In this document: one piece after another, positions 8,964-16,627 of the stretch
How positions within the stretch are numbered: position 1 is the stretch's first letter
Layout: every line of letters starts with the position of its first letter
Assembly: GCF_047238125.1 (NCBI RefSeq)
Contig: NZ_JBDFMH010000001.1
Coordinates: 372,001 to 436,000, forward strand
From: JBDFMH01 sp047238125
GTDB lineage: Bacteria > Pseudomonadota > Alphaproteobacteria > Sphingomonadales > Sphingomonadaceae
DNA: 64,000 nt
Direction of reading: 5' to 3'
Translations under genes and position numbers: made by a program
Notes under the pieces: generated by a model
Told to the model about the DNA's origin: nothing
Databases searched by the model: none
The model's input: only the letters and a program-made list of their open reading frames with translations

Positions 8964-9294
8964 CTCTTGCGCGGTCCGAAAAGCGAGGAAAGTCCATGCG
9001 TCGCTGCACCTGCGAAGAGAGCGTCGGGTGATGCCGGCAAGCAACGCTTTCGTTCAACAAGATATTTACCGTCTTGCGTCCGATCCCGGTTCGGGCACTA
9101 ATGCTGGTAGGCGGCGAGGGGGCTGGCCTACCAGATTGTGAATCGACGTCGGCGACCCCATATCGGGATCGGCGCGTACCTTTCCCGCGGACGATGGGGC
9201 AGGGTGCGGATTCACGGTCGCTTTCCGGCCCCTGGCTGCTAGGCTCGTGGGTCTGGCCCCCGAGTCGAACGGAAACAGAACGGGGACGCCGGCA
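8964..9294. other. nrdA upstream region with a leader hairpin
   Basis: About 330 bases upstream of nrdA, without a recognisable gene. It contains a perfect 9-bp stem, CTGGTAGGC (9104-9112) with GCCTACCAG (9126-9134), around a 13-base loop, about 160 bases before the nrdA start. I could not find a clear NrdR-box pair. A GAGGAAAGTC stretch here resembles an RNase P motif but the rest of that RNA is absent. Confidence 0.45.
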
Positions 9295-11196
9295 ATGGAC
9301 CTTTCGGGAAGCAGCGAAGCGGGTATGAACGACGTGGCGACGATCCTTGAGACGAACTCCGCTCCCCCGCAGCCGCTGGAGGCCGACGGCCCCGGCGCGC
9401 GGCCCCAGCCCTGGCCGGTCGAGGTTGATCATGGCCGCGATGCGCTGCTCACCGATTTCGGCAAGGAGACGCTGAAGGACCGCTATCTGCTGCCCGGCGA
9501 AAGCTATCAGGATCTGTTCGTCCGCGTGGCCTCCGCCTATGCCGACGATCAGGCGCATGCCCAGCGGCTCTACGACTATATCTCGCGGCTGTGGTTCATG
9601 CCGTCCACGCCGGTACTGTCCAACGGCGGCACCGGGCGCGGGCTGCCGATCAGCTGCTATCTGAATTCGGTGCCCGACAGCCTGGAAGGCATCGTCCAGA
9701 CCTGGAACGAGAATGTGTGGCTGGCGTCGCGCGGCGGCGGCATCGGCACCTATTGGGGCGCGGTGCGCGGGATCGGCGAACCGGTCGGCCTGAACGGCAA
9801 GACCAGCGGCATCATCCCGTTCGTGCGCGTCATGGATTCGCTCACGCTCGCGATCAGCCAGGGGTCGCTGCGCCGCGGCTCGGCAGCCTGCTATCTCGAT
9901 GTGTCGCACCCCGAGATCGAGGAATTTCTCGAGATTCGGAAGCCCTCGGGCGACTTCAACCGCAAGGCGCTGAACCTGCACCATGGCGTGCTGCTGACCG
10001 ATGCCTTCATGGAAGCGGTCCGCGCGGGCGAGGAATGGGAACTGAAGAGCCCCAAGGACGGCTCGGCCCGCGGCAAGGTCGATGCGCGCGCGCTGTTCCA
10101 GAAGCTGGTCGAAACCCGGCTGGCGACGGGTGAGCCCTATATCGTGTTCGCCGATACCGTGAACCGCACCATGCCCAAGCATCAGCGCGATGTCGGCCTC
10201 AAGGTATCGACCTCGAACCTGTGCTCGGAAATCACGCTGCCCACCGGGCGCGACCAATATGGGCAGGATCGCACCGCAGTCTGCTGTCTGTCGTCGCTCA
10301 ACCTGGAGATGTGGGACGAGTGGCACGGCGACAAGCGCTTCATCGAGGATGTGATGCGCTTCCTCGACAATGTGCTGACCGACTACATCGCCCGCGCGCC
10401 GGACGAGATGGCGCGCGCCAAATATTCGGCGGAGCGCGAACGCTCGGTCGGGCTCGGCGTGATGGGCTTCCACAGCTTCCTGCAGGCGCGCGGGCTGCCG
10501 TTCGAAGGGGCGATGGCCAAGAGCTGGAACCTGCGCATGTTCCGCCACATCGCCGCCGGCGCCGCCGAAGCGTCGATGCTGCTCGCGCAGGAACGCGGCG
10601 CCTGCCCCGATGCCGCCGATGCCGGGGTGATGGAACGGTTCAGCTGCAAGATGGCGATCGCGCCGACCGCATCGATCTCGATCATCTGCGGCGGCACTTC
10701 CGCCTGCATCGAGCCGATCCCTGCCAACATCTACACGCACAAGACGCTGTCGGGCAGCTTCTCGATCAAGAACCCGTATCTGCAGCGCCTGCTCCAGGCC
10801 AAGTCGAAGGACAGCGATGCGGTGTGGAACACGATCCTGGAAAAGGGCGGATCTGTCCAGCATCTCGATTTCCTCAGCCAGGAGGAAAAGGATACCTACA
10901 AGACCAGCTTCGAGATCGATCAGCGCTGGCTGCTCGAACTGCAGGCCGATCGCACGCCCTATATCGATCAGTCGACCAGCCTGAACCTGTTCATCCCGGC
11001 CGATGTCGAGAAGTGGGATCTGCTGATGCTGCACTTCCGCGCGTGGGAACTGGGGCTGAAGTCGCTCTACTATCTCCGCTCGAAGAGCATCCAGCGCGCC
11101 GGTTTCGCGGGCGGGGTGGAGGCCGACAACACGCCCGATCTCAAGCAGATCGAGCTCGACGCCAAGGACTATGACGAATGCCTGGCCTGCCAGTGA
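9295..11196 (+). CDS. nrdA: Ribonucleoside-diphosphate reductase class Ia, alpha subunit
   Basis: 633-residue large subunit that reduces ribonucleoside diphosphates to deoxyribonucleotides. Visible signatures are STPVLSNGGTGRGLPISCYL, LASRGGGIGTYWGAVRG, NLCSEITLPTG with CCLSSLNLE (active-site cysteine), and the C-terminal redox pair in ECLACQ. The catalytic domain begins within about 40 residues of the N-terminus, so there is no room for the usual ATP-cone. The ATG at 9295 follows GGGGA; an ATG at 9325 is possible. It works with NrdB encoded 0.6 kb downstream. Confidence 0.95.
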   Translation: MDLSGSSEAGMNDVATILETNSAPPQPLEADGPGARPQPWPVEVDHGRDALLTDFGKETLKDRYLLPGESYQDLFVRVASAYADDQAHAQRLYDYISRLWFMPSTPVLSNGGTGRGLPISCYLNSVPDSLEGIVQTWNENVWLASRGGGIGTYWGAVRGIGEPVGLNGKTSGIIPFVRVMDSLTLAISQGSLRRGSAACYLDVSHPEIEEFLEIRKPSGDFNRKALNLHHGVLLTDAFMEAVRAGEEWELKSPKDGSARGKVDARALFQKLVETRLATGEPYIVFADTVNRTMPKHQRDVGLKVSTSNLCSEITLPTGRDQYGQDRTAVCCLSSLNLEMWDEWHGDKRFIEDVMRFLDNVLTDYIARAPDEMARAKYSAERERSVGLGVMGFHSFLQARGLPFEGAMAKSWNLRMFRHIAAGAAEASMLLAQERGACPDAADAGVMERFSCKMAIAPTASISIICGGTSACIEPIPANIYTHKTLSGSFSIKNPYLQRLLQAKSKDSDAVWNTILEKGGSVQHLDFLSQEEKDTYKTSFEIDQRWLLELQADRTPYIDQSTSLNLFIPADVEKWDLLMLHFRAWELGLKSLYYLRSKSIQRAGFAGGVEADNTPDLKQIELDAKDYDECLACQ

Positions 11197-11203
11197 TCGG
11201 ACG

Positions 11204-11231
11204 CCCCGGGATCGCGCGGGCGATCCCGGGG
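11204..11231. terminator. Hairpin after nrdA
   Basis: A perfect 11-bp stem, CCCCGGGATCG with CGATCCCGGGG, around a 6-base loop, beginning 7 bases after the nrdA stop. There is no T-run, so it is either a weak or Rho-assisted terminator, or a stabilising hairpin between the convergent nrdA and DUF2171 genes. Confidence 0.6.
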
Positions 11232-11246
11232 ACCGCGATCGGCAGG

Positions 11247-11507
11247 TCAGGCCTCGGTTTCGAAGCTCACCGCCACGTCGGCATTGGCGCTCAGCCGCAC
11301 GGTGCCGTCCTCGATATCGGCCACCAGGCCGCCGTCGATATAATGATGGTGCCCTTCGTGCGCGCCGGTCGCGCCTTCGATCTGCGGTCCGCTGTCCTTC
11401 TTGGTCAGCTTGATGCGGTTGCCTTCCACCTTGTCGACCGTGCCGACATGCACGCCGTCCGCGCCGATCACTTCGGCATGTTCCTTCACCTGGGAAAGAT
11501 CGGCCAT
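11247..11507 (-). CDS. DUF2171 domain-containing protein
   Basis: 86-residue soluble protein of the DUF2171 family, function unknown. It reads MADLSQVKEHAEVIGADG at the start, with VGTVDKVEGNRIKLTKKDSG and a histidine run (HEGHHHYID) in the middle. The fold resembles PRC-barrel-type small beta proteins. It lies on the opposite strand between nrdA and nrdB and has a good AGGAG site before its ATG. Such proteins are frequent in sphingomonads, often as stress-related small proteins. Confidence 0.85.
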   Translation of the reverse strand: MADLSQVKEHAEVIGADGVHVGTVDKVEGNRIKLTKKDSGPQIEGATGAHEGHHHYIDGGLVADIEDGTVRLSANADVAVSFETEA

Positions 11508-11565
11508 TGTTCGTCTCCTGCTCTTGGGGTTCGGCGGGTCAACGCATCACGCGAAGGATCGCCGC

Positions 11566-11757
11566 ATGACCAGCGCCGCCCTCTGGCTGATGGTGATCAT
11601 CGGCCTTGTCGCCGGCGCGATCGGCGCCGGGCTGCTGCTCACCGCGCCCGCGCGCAGGCGCCCGCAGACGCGGTATGTCTCGCGGCTGGCGGGCGTCATG
11701 TTCGCCGCGGTCGGGCTGATCCTCATCGTCTACGTGGCTGCCTGGCGCAGCTTCTGA
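11566..11757 (+). CDS. Small two-helix membrane protein
   Basis: 63-residue protein with two predicted membrane helices: residues about 5-26 (ALWLMVIIGLVAGAIGAGLL) and about 41-59 (LAGVMFAAVGLILIVYVAA). A short basic loop, PARRRPQTR, lies between them. AAGGA precedes the ATG. It ends 33 bases before nrdB and so may be co-transcribed with it. No family is recognised. Confidence 0.6.
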   Translation: MTSAALWLMVIIGLVAGAIGAGLLLTAPARRRPQTRYVSRLAGVMFAAVGLILIVYVAAWRSF

Positions 11758-11790
11758 ACCCCGCTCCAATTGCCTGAACAGGACAAGATC

Positions 11791-12843
11791 ATGTCGCTTC
11801 TCTCCGCCTCGCGCACCTACAAGCCGTTCGAATATCCGTGGGCGTTCGATTACTGGAAGCGCCAGCAGCAGCTGCACTGGCTGCCCGAAGAAGTGCCGCT
11901 GGGCGAAGATTGCCGCGATTGGGCGCAGAAGCTGACCGATCATGAGCGCAATCTGCTCACCCAGATCTTCCGCTTCTTCACCCAGGCCGACGTGGAAGTG
12001 CAGGATTGCTACCACGAGAAATATGGCCGCGTGTTCAAGCCGACCGAGATCAAGATGATGCTGACCGCGTTCAGCAACATGGAAACGGTCCATATCGCCG
12101 CCTACAGCCATCTGCTCGATACGATCGGCATGCCCGAAAGCGAATATTCGGCCTTCCTCCAGTACAAGGAGATGAAGGACAAGCATGATTATCTGAGCAC
12201 GTTCGGCGTCGATACCGACGAGGATATCGCGCGCACGCTGGCGATGTTCGGCGGCTTCACCGAAGGGCTGCAGCTGTTCGCCAGCTTCGCGATGCTGATG
12301 AACTTCCCGCGCTTCAACAAGATGAAGGGCATGGGCCAGATCGTGTCGTGGAGCGTGCGCGACGAGAGCCTGCACTGCGATGGCATCATCAAGCTGTTCC
12401 ACACCTTCGTGAAGGAGCGCGATTGCCTGACGACCGCGGTGAAGGAGGATATCCTCGACCAGTGCCAGAAGACGGTGCGGCTGGAGGATGCCTTCATCGA
12501 TCTGGTGTTCGAAATGGGCCCGGTCAGCGGCATGACGCCGAAGGACATCAAGAAATATGTCCGCTACATCGCCGATTGGCGGCTCGGCCAGCTCGGCCTG
12601 AAGCCGATCTACATGATCGACGAACATCCGCTGCCCTGGCTGGCGCCGCTGCTCAACGGTGTCGAGCACGCCAATTTCTTCGAAACCCGCGCCACCGAAT
12701 ATTCGAAGGCCGCCACCCGCGGTAACTGGGGCGAAGTCTGGGACAGCTTCGACCGCCGCAAGGCCGCGAAGACCGCGCCTGCCGCCAACGAGGATGCGGG
12801 CGAGGGGGACATGTTCTCGCGCGCGGGGGTTGCGGCGGAGTAG
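11791..12843 (+). CDS. nrdB: Ribonucleoside-diphosphate reductase class Ia, beta subunit
   Basis: 350-residue radical-generating subunit. Residues 69-82 (EVQDCYHEKYGRVF) and 96-110 (SNMETVHIAAYSHLL) carry the carboxylate and histidine metal ligands, and Y105 is at the position of the stable tyrosyl radical. A second ligand set is in WSVRDESLHCDG. The ATG at 11791 follows AGGA; a TTG seven codons upstream is less likely. The tail after about residue 320 is low-complexity. It partners with NrdA. Confidence 0.95.
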   Translation: MSLLSASRTYKPFEYPWAFDYWKRQQQLHWLPEEVPLGEDCRDWAQKLTDHERNLLTQIFRFFTQADVEVQDCYHEKYGRVFKPTEIKMMLTAFSNMETVHIAAYSHLLDTIGMPESEYSAFLQYKEMKDKHDYLSTFGVDTDEDIARTLAMFGGFTEGLQLFASFAMLMNFPRFNKMKGMGQIVSWSVRDESLHCDGIIKLFHTFVKERDCLTTAVKEDILDQCQKTVRLEDAFIDLVFEMGPVSGMTPKDIKKYVRYIADWRLGQLGLKPIYMIDEHPLPWLAPLLNGVEHANFFETRATEYSKAATRGNWGEVWDSFDRRKAAKTAPAANEDAGEGDMFSRAGVAAE

Positions 12844-12894
12844 TGAGCAGGAAATCGGGGACGTTTATCGCGGCAGGCTCGTCTACCGAATTTT

Positions 12895-13034
12895 CGTCGC
12901 CCCTGCGCAGGCAGGGGCCCATGGCTCTCGTAGCTGGGTGCCGCGCCGGGATCGTGGCAAACCCGCTCGTCATTGGAGCCTCGATCCTGTGGCCTATCGA
13001 CCAGACATGGGCCCCTGCCTGCGCAGGGGCGACG
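12895..13034. repeat. 140-bp inverted-repeat element, copy A
   Basis: A 140-bp element with perfect 29-bp terminal inverted repeats. The left arm begins CGTCGCCCCTGCGCAGGCAG and the right arm ends CTGCCTGCGCAGGGGCGACG. It has no coding capacity of its own. A second copy of identical length and the same orientation is at 13349-13488, and a GIY-YIG nuclease gene sits exactly between them. Copy A ends 10 bases before that gene's start. The structure is MITE-like or REP-like. Confidence 0.9.
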
Positions 13035-13044
13035 GGATGGTGGA

Positions 13045-13335
13045 ATGCAGGGCGGCTGGGTTTACATCATGACGAACGGCCCTAGCGGGACGCTTTATAC
13101 CGGCGTTACGTCCAATCTCCGTGCGCGTGTCTACCAGCACCGCATCGGCGTCGGCTCCGAATTCTGTGCCCGCTGGGGTCTGATCCGGCTCGTCCATGCC
13201 GAGCTATTCCCGACCGTGCTGGAGGCAATCGCCCGCGAGAAGGCGCTCAAGCGCTGGAAGCGCGGCTGGAAGCTCGATCTGATCGCGAAGTCCAACCCGG
13301 AGTGGCGCGATCTGTTCGACACTATCAACGCCTGA
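13045..13335 (+). CDS. GIY-YIG nuclease domain protein (YhbQ/UPF0213 type)
   Basis: 96-residue single-domain GIY-YIG protein. The two strand motifs are WVYIMT (residues 5-10) and TLYTGVTSNL (17-26), the conserved Arg is in RARVYQHR, and the glutamate is probably in LEAIAREKALKRWKRGWK (59-76). Family members are small DNA nucleases, often near repeats in sphingomonad genomes. The ATG at 13045 starts directly on the domain and follows GGATGG. The gene has 10 bases on its left and 13 on its right before the bracketing 140-bp elements, which suggests a mobile or co-inherited unit. Confidence 0.85.
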   Translation: MQGGWVYIMTNGPSGTLYTGVTSNLRARVYQHRIGVGSEFCARWGLIRLVHAELFPTVLEAIAREKALKRWKRGWKLDLIAKSNPEWRDLFDTINA

Positions 13336-13348
13336 TTCCGCCACCGCC

Positions 13349-13488
13349 CGTCGCCCCTGCGCAGGCAGAGGCCCATCACTCTCGCGGCTGGGGGCAGCGC
13401 CGGGACCGTGGCAGATCCGCTTGTTATCCGGGCCGCGATGATGCGGCATATCGACCAGACATGGGCCCCTGCCTGCGCATGGGAGACG
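13349..13488. repeat. 140-bp inverted-repeat element, copy B
   Basis: Second copy of the element at 12895-13034, same length and direction. Its left arm (13349-13377) and right arm (13460-13488) differ from copy A by a few bases, for example GCAGAGGCCC for GCAGGGGCCC. Inner blocks shared with copy A include GGGA.CGTGGCA and ATCGACCAGACATGGG. It begins 13 bases after the stop of the GIY-YIG gene. Confidence 0.88.
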
Positions 13489-13565
13489 GCGCGCGAAAAA
13501 AATGCTGTCCTACAACCAACCAAATGGGATAAATGGCTGGCTCCCTTAGCAAGGAGTGACCAGAC

Positions 13566-14141
13566 ATGCACACCTATCCCGAACCCAGCGTCGAGGATTT
13601 CGTCAACTTCACCCCCGCCGGCCTGCAGGCGCGGCATGACGGGTGGACGGCGGAGCGGCAGCGCACCTTCATCCTCACGCTCGCTGATACCGGCTGCATC
13701 TCGAAGGCCTGCGCGGCGGTCGGCATCCAGTCCTCCTCCGCATACCGGCTCCGCCGCCGCGCCGATGCGCGCGGGTTCGCCGCTGCCTGGGATCAGGCGC
13801 TGGTCCATGCCTCGCAGCGGCTCGTCACCATCGCGATGGAGCGCGCGCTCGTCGGCAATGTCCGCGAAGTCTATGTCGATGGCGCGCTGGTGCGGACCGA
13901 GCGCGTACCGGCGGACCGGCTGCTGACCTTCCTGATAACCAAGCTGGATAAGTCTCGTTTCGGCTGCTTCTCCGGCCTGATGCCGGTCGCGATCGAGGAT
14001 CCGCGCGCGGTGGCCGCGGCCGAGCTGCCGCGCCTGCTCGAGGATTTCCGCGATGTCGACGAGCCGATCGATGCCGAACTGCGCTTCCCGCCGCCGCTGG
14101 TCGATGCCCCCGATTACAACGTCGATCTCGACCGGATGTAG
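13566..14141 (+). CDS. HTH protein resembling phage terminase small subunit
   Basis: 191-residue protein. Residues about 35-75 (RTFILTLADTGCISKACAAV followed by GIQSSSAYRLRRR) look like a helix-turn-helix of the type found in terminase small subunits and related DNA-binding proteins. The rest is helical, with no motif I recognise. AAGGAG precedes the ATG. It stands alone just after the repeat-bracketed nuclease unit; no other phage gene is visible. It is probably a domesticated phage-derived or unknown DNA-binding protein. Confidence 0.6.
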   Translation: MHTYPEPSVEDFVNFTPAGLQARHDGWTAERQRTFILTLADTGCISKACAAVGIQSSSAYRLRRRADARGFAAAWDQALVHASQRLVTIAMERALVGNVREVYVDGALVRTERVPADRLLTFLITKLDKSRFGCFSGLMPVAIEDPRAVAAAELPRLLEDFRDVDEPIDAELRFPPPLVDAPDYNVDLDRM

Positions 14142-14186
14142 CGCACAAGCGCTGCTTTCGCTGCTTTCGGGTATCGCGATACCGGT

Positions 14187-15365
14187 TCACCGCCCCCGCG
14201 CCAGCCTTTCCTCCGTGCTCGTGAAGGCGGATCGGCGGCCGGGGTCGGCGTCCGCGACCCCGGTCGCGAAATAGGCGATGCCGGTGCCGGCCGCGCGATC
14301 GATCCACAGGCCCGATTTCAGGCCATAGGCATCGCCCGCATGGCCGATCCGCGCGCGGCCGTCGCCGAACGGATCGTCGCGGCAGCCAGGGGCGTGGGTC
14401 GCCAGCGTCTGCATCGCCAGGCCATAGCGGCAGAAGAACCCCGCGGAAGGATCGCCATTGCCGCCGTCATACGTCCAGTCCGGCCCGGTCAGCCGCGCGA
14501 TCGATCCGGGGGAGAGCAGGCGGATGCCGTCGACCGTGCCGTCGCCCAGCAGCAGCCGGCCGATCCGGGCAAGATCACGCGCGGAGATGCGCAGGCCGCC
14601 CTGCGGCGAGAACAGCGCGCCATTCTCGCCCGCCCGCCAGCGCGCCAGATCGCACGTGCCGTTAGCGGCGGGAACGACCGGGCAGGGCGGGCGCCGCCCG
14701 CCGAGATCGTCGCGGACGGGGGCGTGCGCGCCGTCGTACAGCACGACCGCGCGGCCGATCGCGCGGTTGCCGCACATCGCCCAGTTGAAGCAACCGTCGA
14801 TCTTCAGCGGCGCCAGCACCAGCCGGTCCATCAGCCGGTCGAACCGCTCGCCGGTCGCCGCTTCCATCACGCTGGCGATCACGGGGAGATTGAGGTTCGT
14901 GTATCGGAAGAAGGCGCCGGGCGGATGATCGCCGTCCCAAGCCTCCGGATCGGCCAGCGCGGTGCGCAGGCTTGCGCCCAGCGGCAGCGCATAGTCGATC
15001 CCGTCGGTCAGGCTCGATCGGTGGGACAGCAGCAGCCGCAGCGTGATCGGCCGATCGGGGAAGGCGGGATTGCGCAGCCGCCAGCCGAGCCGATCGGACA
15101 CGTCGGCATCCAGATCCAGCGCGCCCGCCTCCACCAGCCGCATCACCCCGATCGCGGTGACGAGCTTGGAGATCGAGGCGATCCGCACCGGATCGTCGGG
15201 CGTGATCCGGCGGCCCGCGGCGATATCGGCGAGCCCGGATGCGCGGACGCCGGTCTCTCCGCCGCGGTCGAACGTCACGCGCACCTCCGCCACCGGCAGG
15301 GCGGCCGGCGGGACAGGGGCGGTCGCGCAGGCGGAAAGCAGCAGCAGGGGAAGCAGGCGATGCAT
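14187..15365 (-). CDS. Serine hydrolase, class C beta-lactamase family, lipoprotein
   Basis: 392-residue exported protein. A lipobox LLSAC is near residue 13, so it is probably a lipoprotein. The penicillin-binding/beta-lactamase motifs are SxxK at residues 64-67 (SISK) and YxN in RYTNLN, and a C-terminal HAGDAYGLKSGLW segment replaces the KTG box. Proteins of this type include esterases and D-aminopeptidases as well as beta-lactamases, so antibiotic hydrolysis should not be assumed. Confidence 0.85.
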   Translation of the reverse strand: MHRLLPLLLLSACATAPVPPAALPVAEVRVTFDRGGETGVRASGLADIAAGRRITPDDPVRIASISKLVTAIGVMRLVEAGALDLDADVSDRLGWRLRNPAFPDRPITLRLLLSHRSSLTDGIDYALPLGASLRTALADPEAWDGDHPPGAFFRYTNLNLPVIASVMEAATGERFDRLMDRLVLAPLKIDGCFNWAMCGNRAIGRAVVLYDGAHAPVRDDLGGRRPPCPVVPAANGTCDLARWRAGENGALFSPQGGLRISARDLARIGRLLLGDGTVDGIRLLSPGSIARLTGPDWTYDGGNGDPSAGFFCRYGLAMQTLATHAPGCRDDPFGDGRARIGHAGDAYGLKSGLWIDRAAGTGIAYFATGVADADPGRRSAFTSTEERLARGR

Positions 15366-15383
15366 CGGGCGAGGTTAGCCTCA

Positions 15384-15469
15384 TTCGTCACCACGGCGAA
15401 AGCCGGGGCCCAGGGCCACGGGCGACGTCGCTTGCGACCCTGGATCCCGGCTTTCGCCGGGATGACGAA
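15384..15469. repeat. Dispersed palindromic repeat (family 1, copy 2)
   Basis: An inverted repeat with outer ends TTCGTCA and TGACGAA and inner CCCAGGG and CCCTGG. It belongs to the same family as 5525-5607. It lies in the gap between the divergently oriented serine hydrolase and metallo-hydrolase genes, upstream of both. Confidence 0.8.
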
Positions 15470-15535
15470 CGTAGCGCGCTTTCCATCCCCCCGTGCGCCC
15501 CCTATCTCCACTGCAGCAACCGCACGGGAGACATC

Positions 15536-16627
15536 ATGCGCCGTATCCTGAAGGGCCTCGGGATCGGCCTGTTCTTCCTTCTTGTCGCGGTCTGCCTCGC
15601 GATCGCGCTGGTGCCGCCGTTCCTCGATCGCATCTATTACCGCGGGCCGGTGTCCGCGCATTTCGACGGGCAGCATTTCTTCAACCCGGATGGCGAGCAG
15701 GGCACCGGCGGGTCACAGGCCAGCGCGCGCAACCCGTCGCGTTTCCTGCGCTTCTTCCTGCGCACCGATCGCGCGCCCTGGCCGGAAAGCGTCGCCGTCA
15801 CGCCGGCGAAGCCGACGGCGCGGGTTGCGGGCGGGGCGATGCGCGTCACCTGGATCGGCCATGCCAGTGCGCTGGTCCAGGTCGATGGGCTCAACATCCT
15901 CACCGATCCAATCTGGTCCGAGGTCGCCTCGCCGTTCCCGCCGCTGGGGCCGGGCCGGGTGCGCGCGCCGGGCATCCGCTTCGATGATCTGCCGAAGATC
16001 GATCTCGTGCTCGTCAGCCACAATCACTATGATCACATGGATCTGCCGACCTTGAAGCGGCTGTGGGATCGCGATCGGCCGCTGATCGTCACCAGCCTCG
16101 GCAACGATACGATCCTGAAGGCGAACGGCATCGACGCGGTCGCGCGCGACTGGGGCCAGGCGGTACCGGTGAAGCCGGGCGTGCGCGTCGTGGTCGAGCG
16201 GGTCCATCACTGGGGATCGCGCTGGGGCGTCGATCGCAACCGCGCCTTGTGGTCGGGCTTCACCGTCGTGCTGCCGGGCGGCAATTTCTACACCGCGGGC
16301 GATACCGGGCCCGGCGATCTGCGCTGGCCGATGGATACGGCATCACGCGGGCCGCTTCGGCTCGCGCTGATCCCGATCGGCGCGTTCCGCCCGCGCGCGA
16401 TGATGAGCGGCAACCATATCGGCCCGGTGGAGGCGGTGCAGGTGTTCGAGCGCAGCCGCGCCGCCCATGCGCTGGCGATGCACTGGGGCACCTTCCAGCT
16501 GTCGAACGAGGCGATCGACGAACCGCCCGCGCTGCTCGCCGCCACGCTCCGGGCGCGCGGCATCGCTCCCGGTCGCTTCCGCGCGGTCGAGGTGGGCGTG
16601 CCGTGGGACGTGCCGGCTATGCGCTAG
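15536..16627 (+). CDS. MBL-fold metallo-hydrolase, NAPE-PLD/UlaG-like, membrane-anchored
   Basis: 363-residue metallo-beta-lactamase-fold protein. An N-terminal hydrophobic segment (residues about 5-28) anchors or exports it. The metal site is SHNHYDHMD with H162, H164, D166 and H167, and later ligands are likely in YTAGDTGPG and ALAMHWGTF. The family includes N-acyl-phosphatidylethanolamine phospholipase D, so a lipid substrate is plausible but unproven. GGGAG precedes the ATG. Its stop shares the palindrome CTAG with the convergent MFS gene. Confidence 0.85.
   Translation: MRRILKGLGIGLFFLLVAVCLAIALVPPFLDRIYYRGPVSAHFDGQHFFNPDGEQGTGGSQASARNPSRFLRFFLRTDRAPWPESVAVTPAKPTARVAGGAMRVTWIGHASALVQVDGLNILTDPIWSEVASPFPPLGPGRVRAPGIRFDDLPKIDLVLVSHNHYDHMDLPTLKRLWDRDRPLIVTSLGNDTILKANGIDAVARDWGQAVPVKPGVRVVVERVHHWGSRWGVDRNRALWSGFTVVLPGGNFYTAGDTGPGDLRWPMDTASRGPLRLALIPIGAFRPRAMMSGNHIGPVEAVQVFERSRAAHALAMHWGTFQLSNEAIDEPPALLAATLRARGIAPGRFRAVEVGVPWDVPAMR

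Noticed and set aside
8983..8997. GAGGAAAGTC resembling a conserved RNase P RNA motif
   Set aside because: Only about ten bases match; the other conserved helices and the expected length of the RNA are absent.
8938..11034. Long minus-strand open frame opposite nrdA
   Set aside because: It is antisense to a clearly conserved gene and has the low-complexity Arg/Ala/His composition of GC-rich shadow frames.
14187..15365. Calling the class C beta-lactamase-like protein an antibiotic resistance gene
   Set aside because: The KTG box is not typical and the family contains many esterases and peptidases; resistance cannot be inferred.
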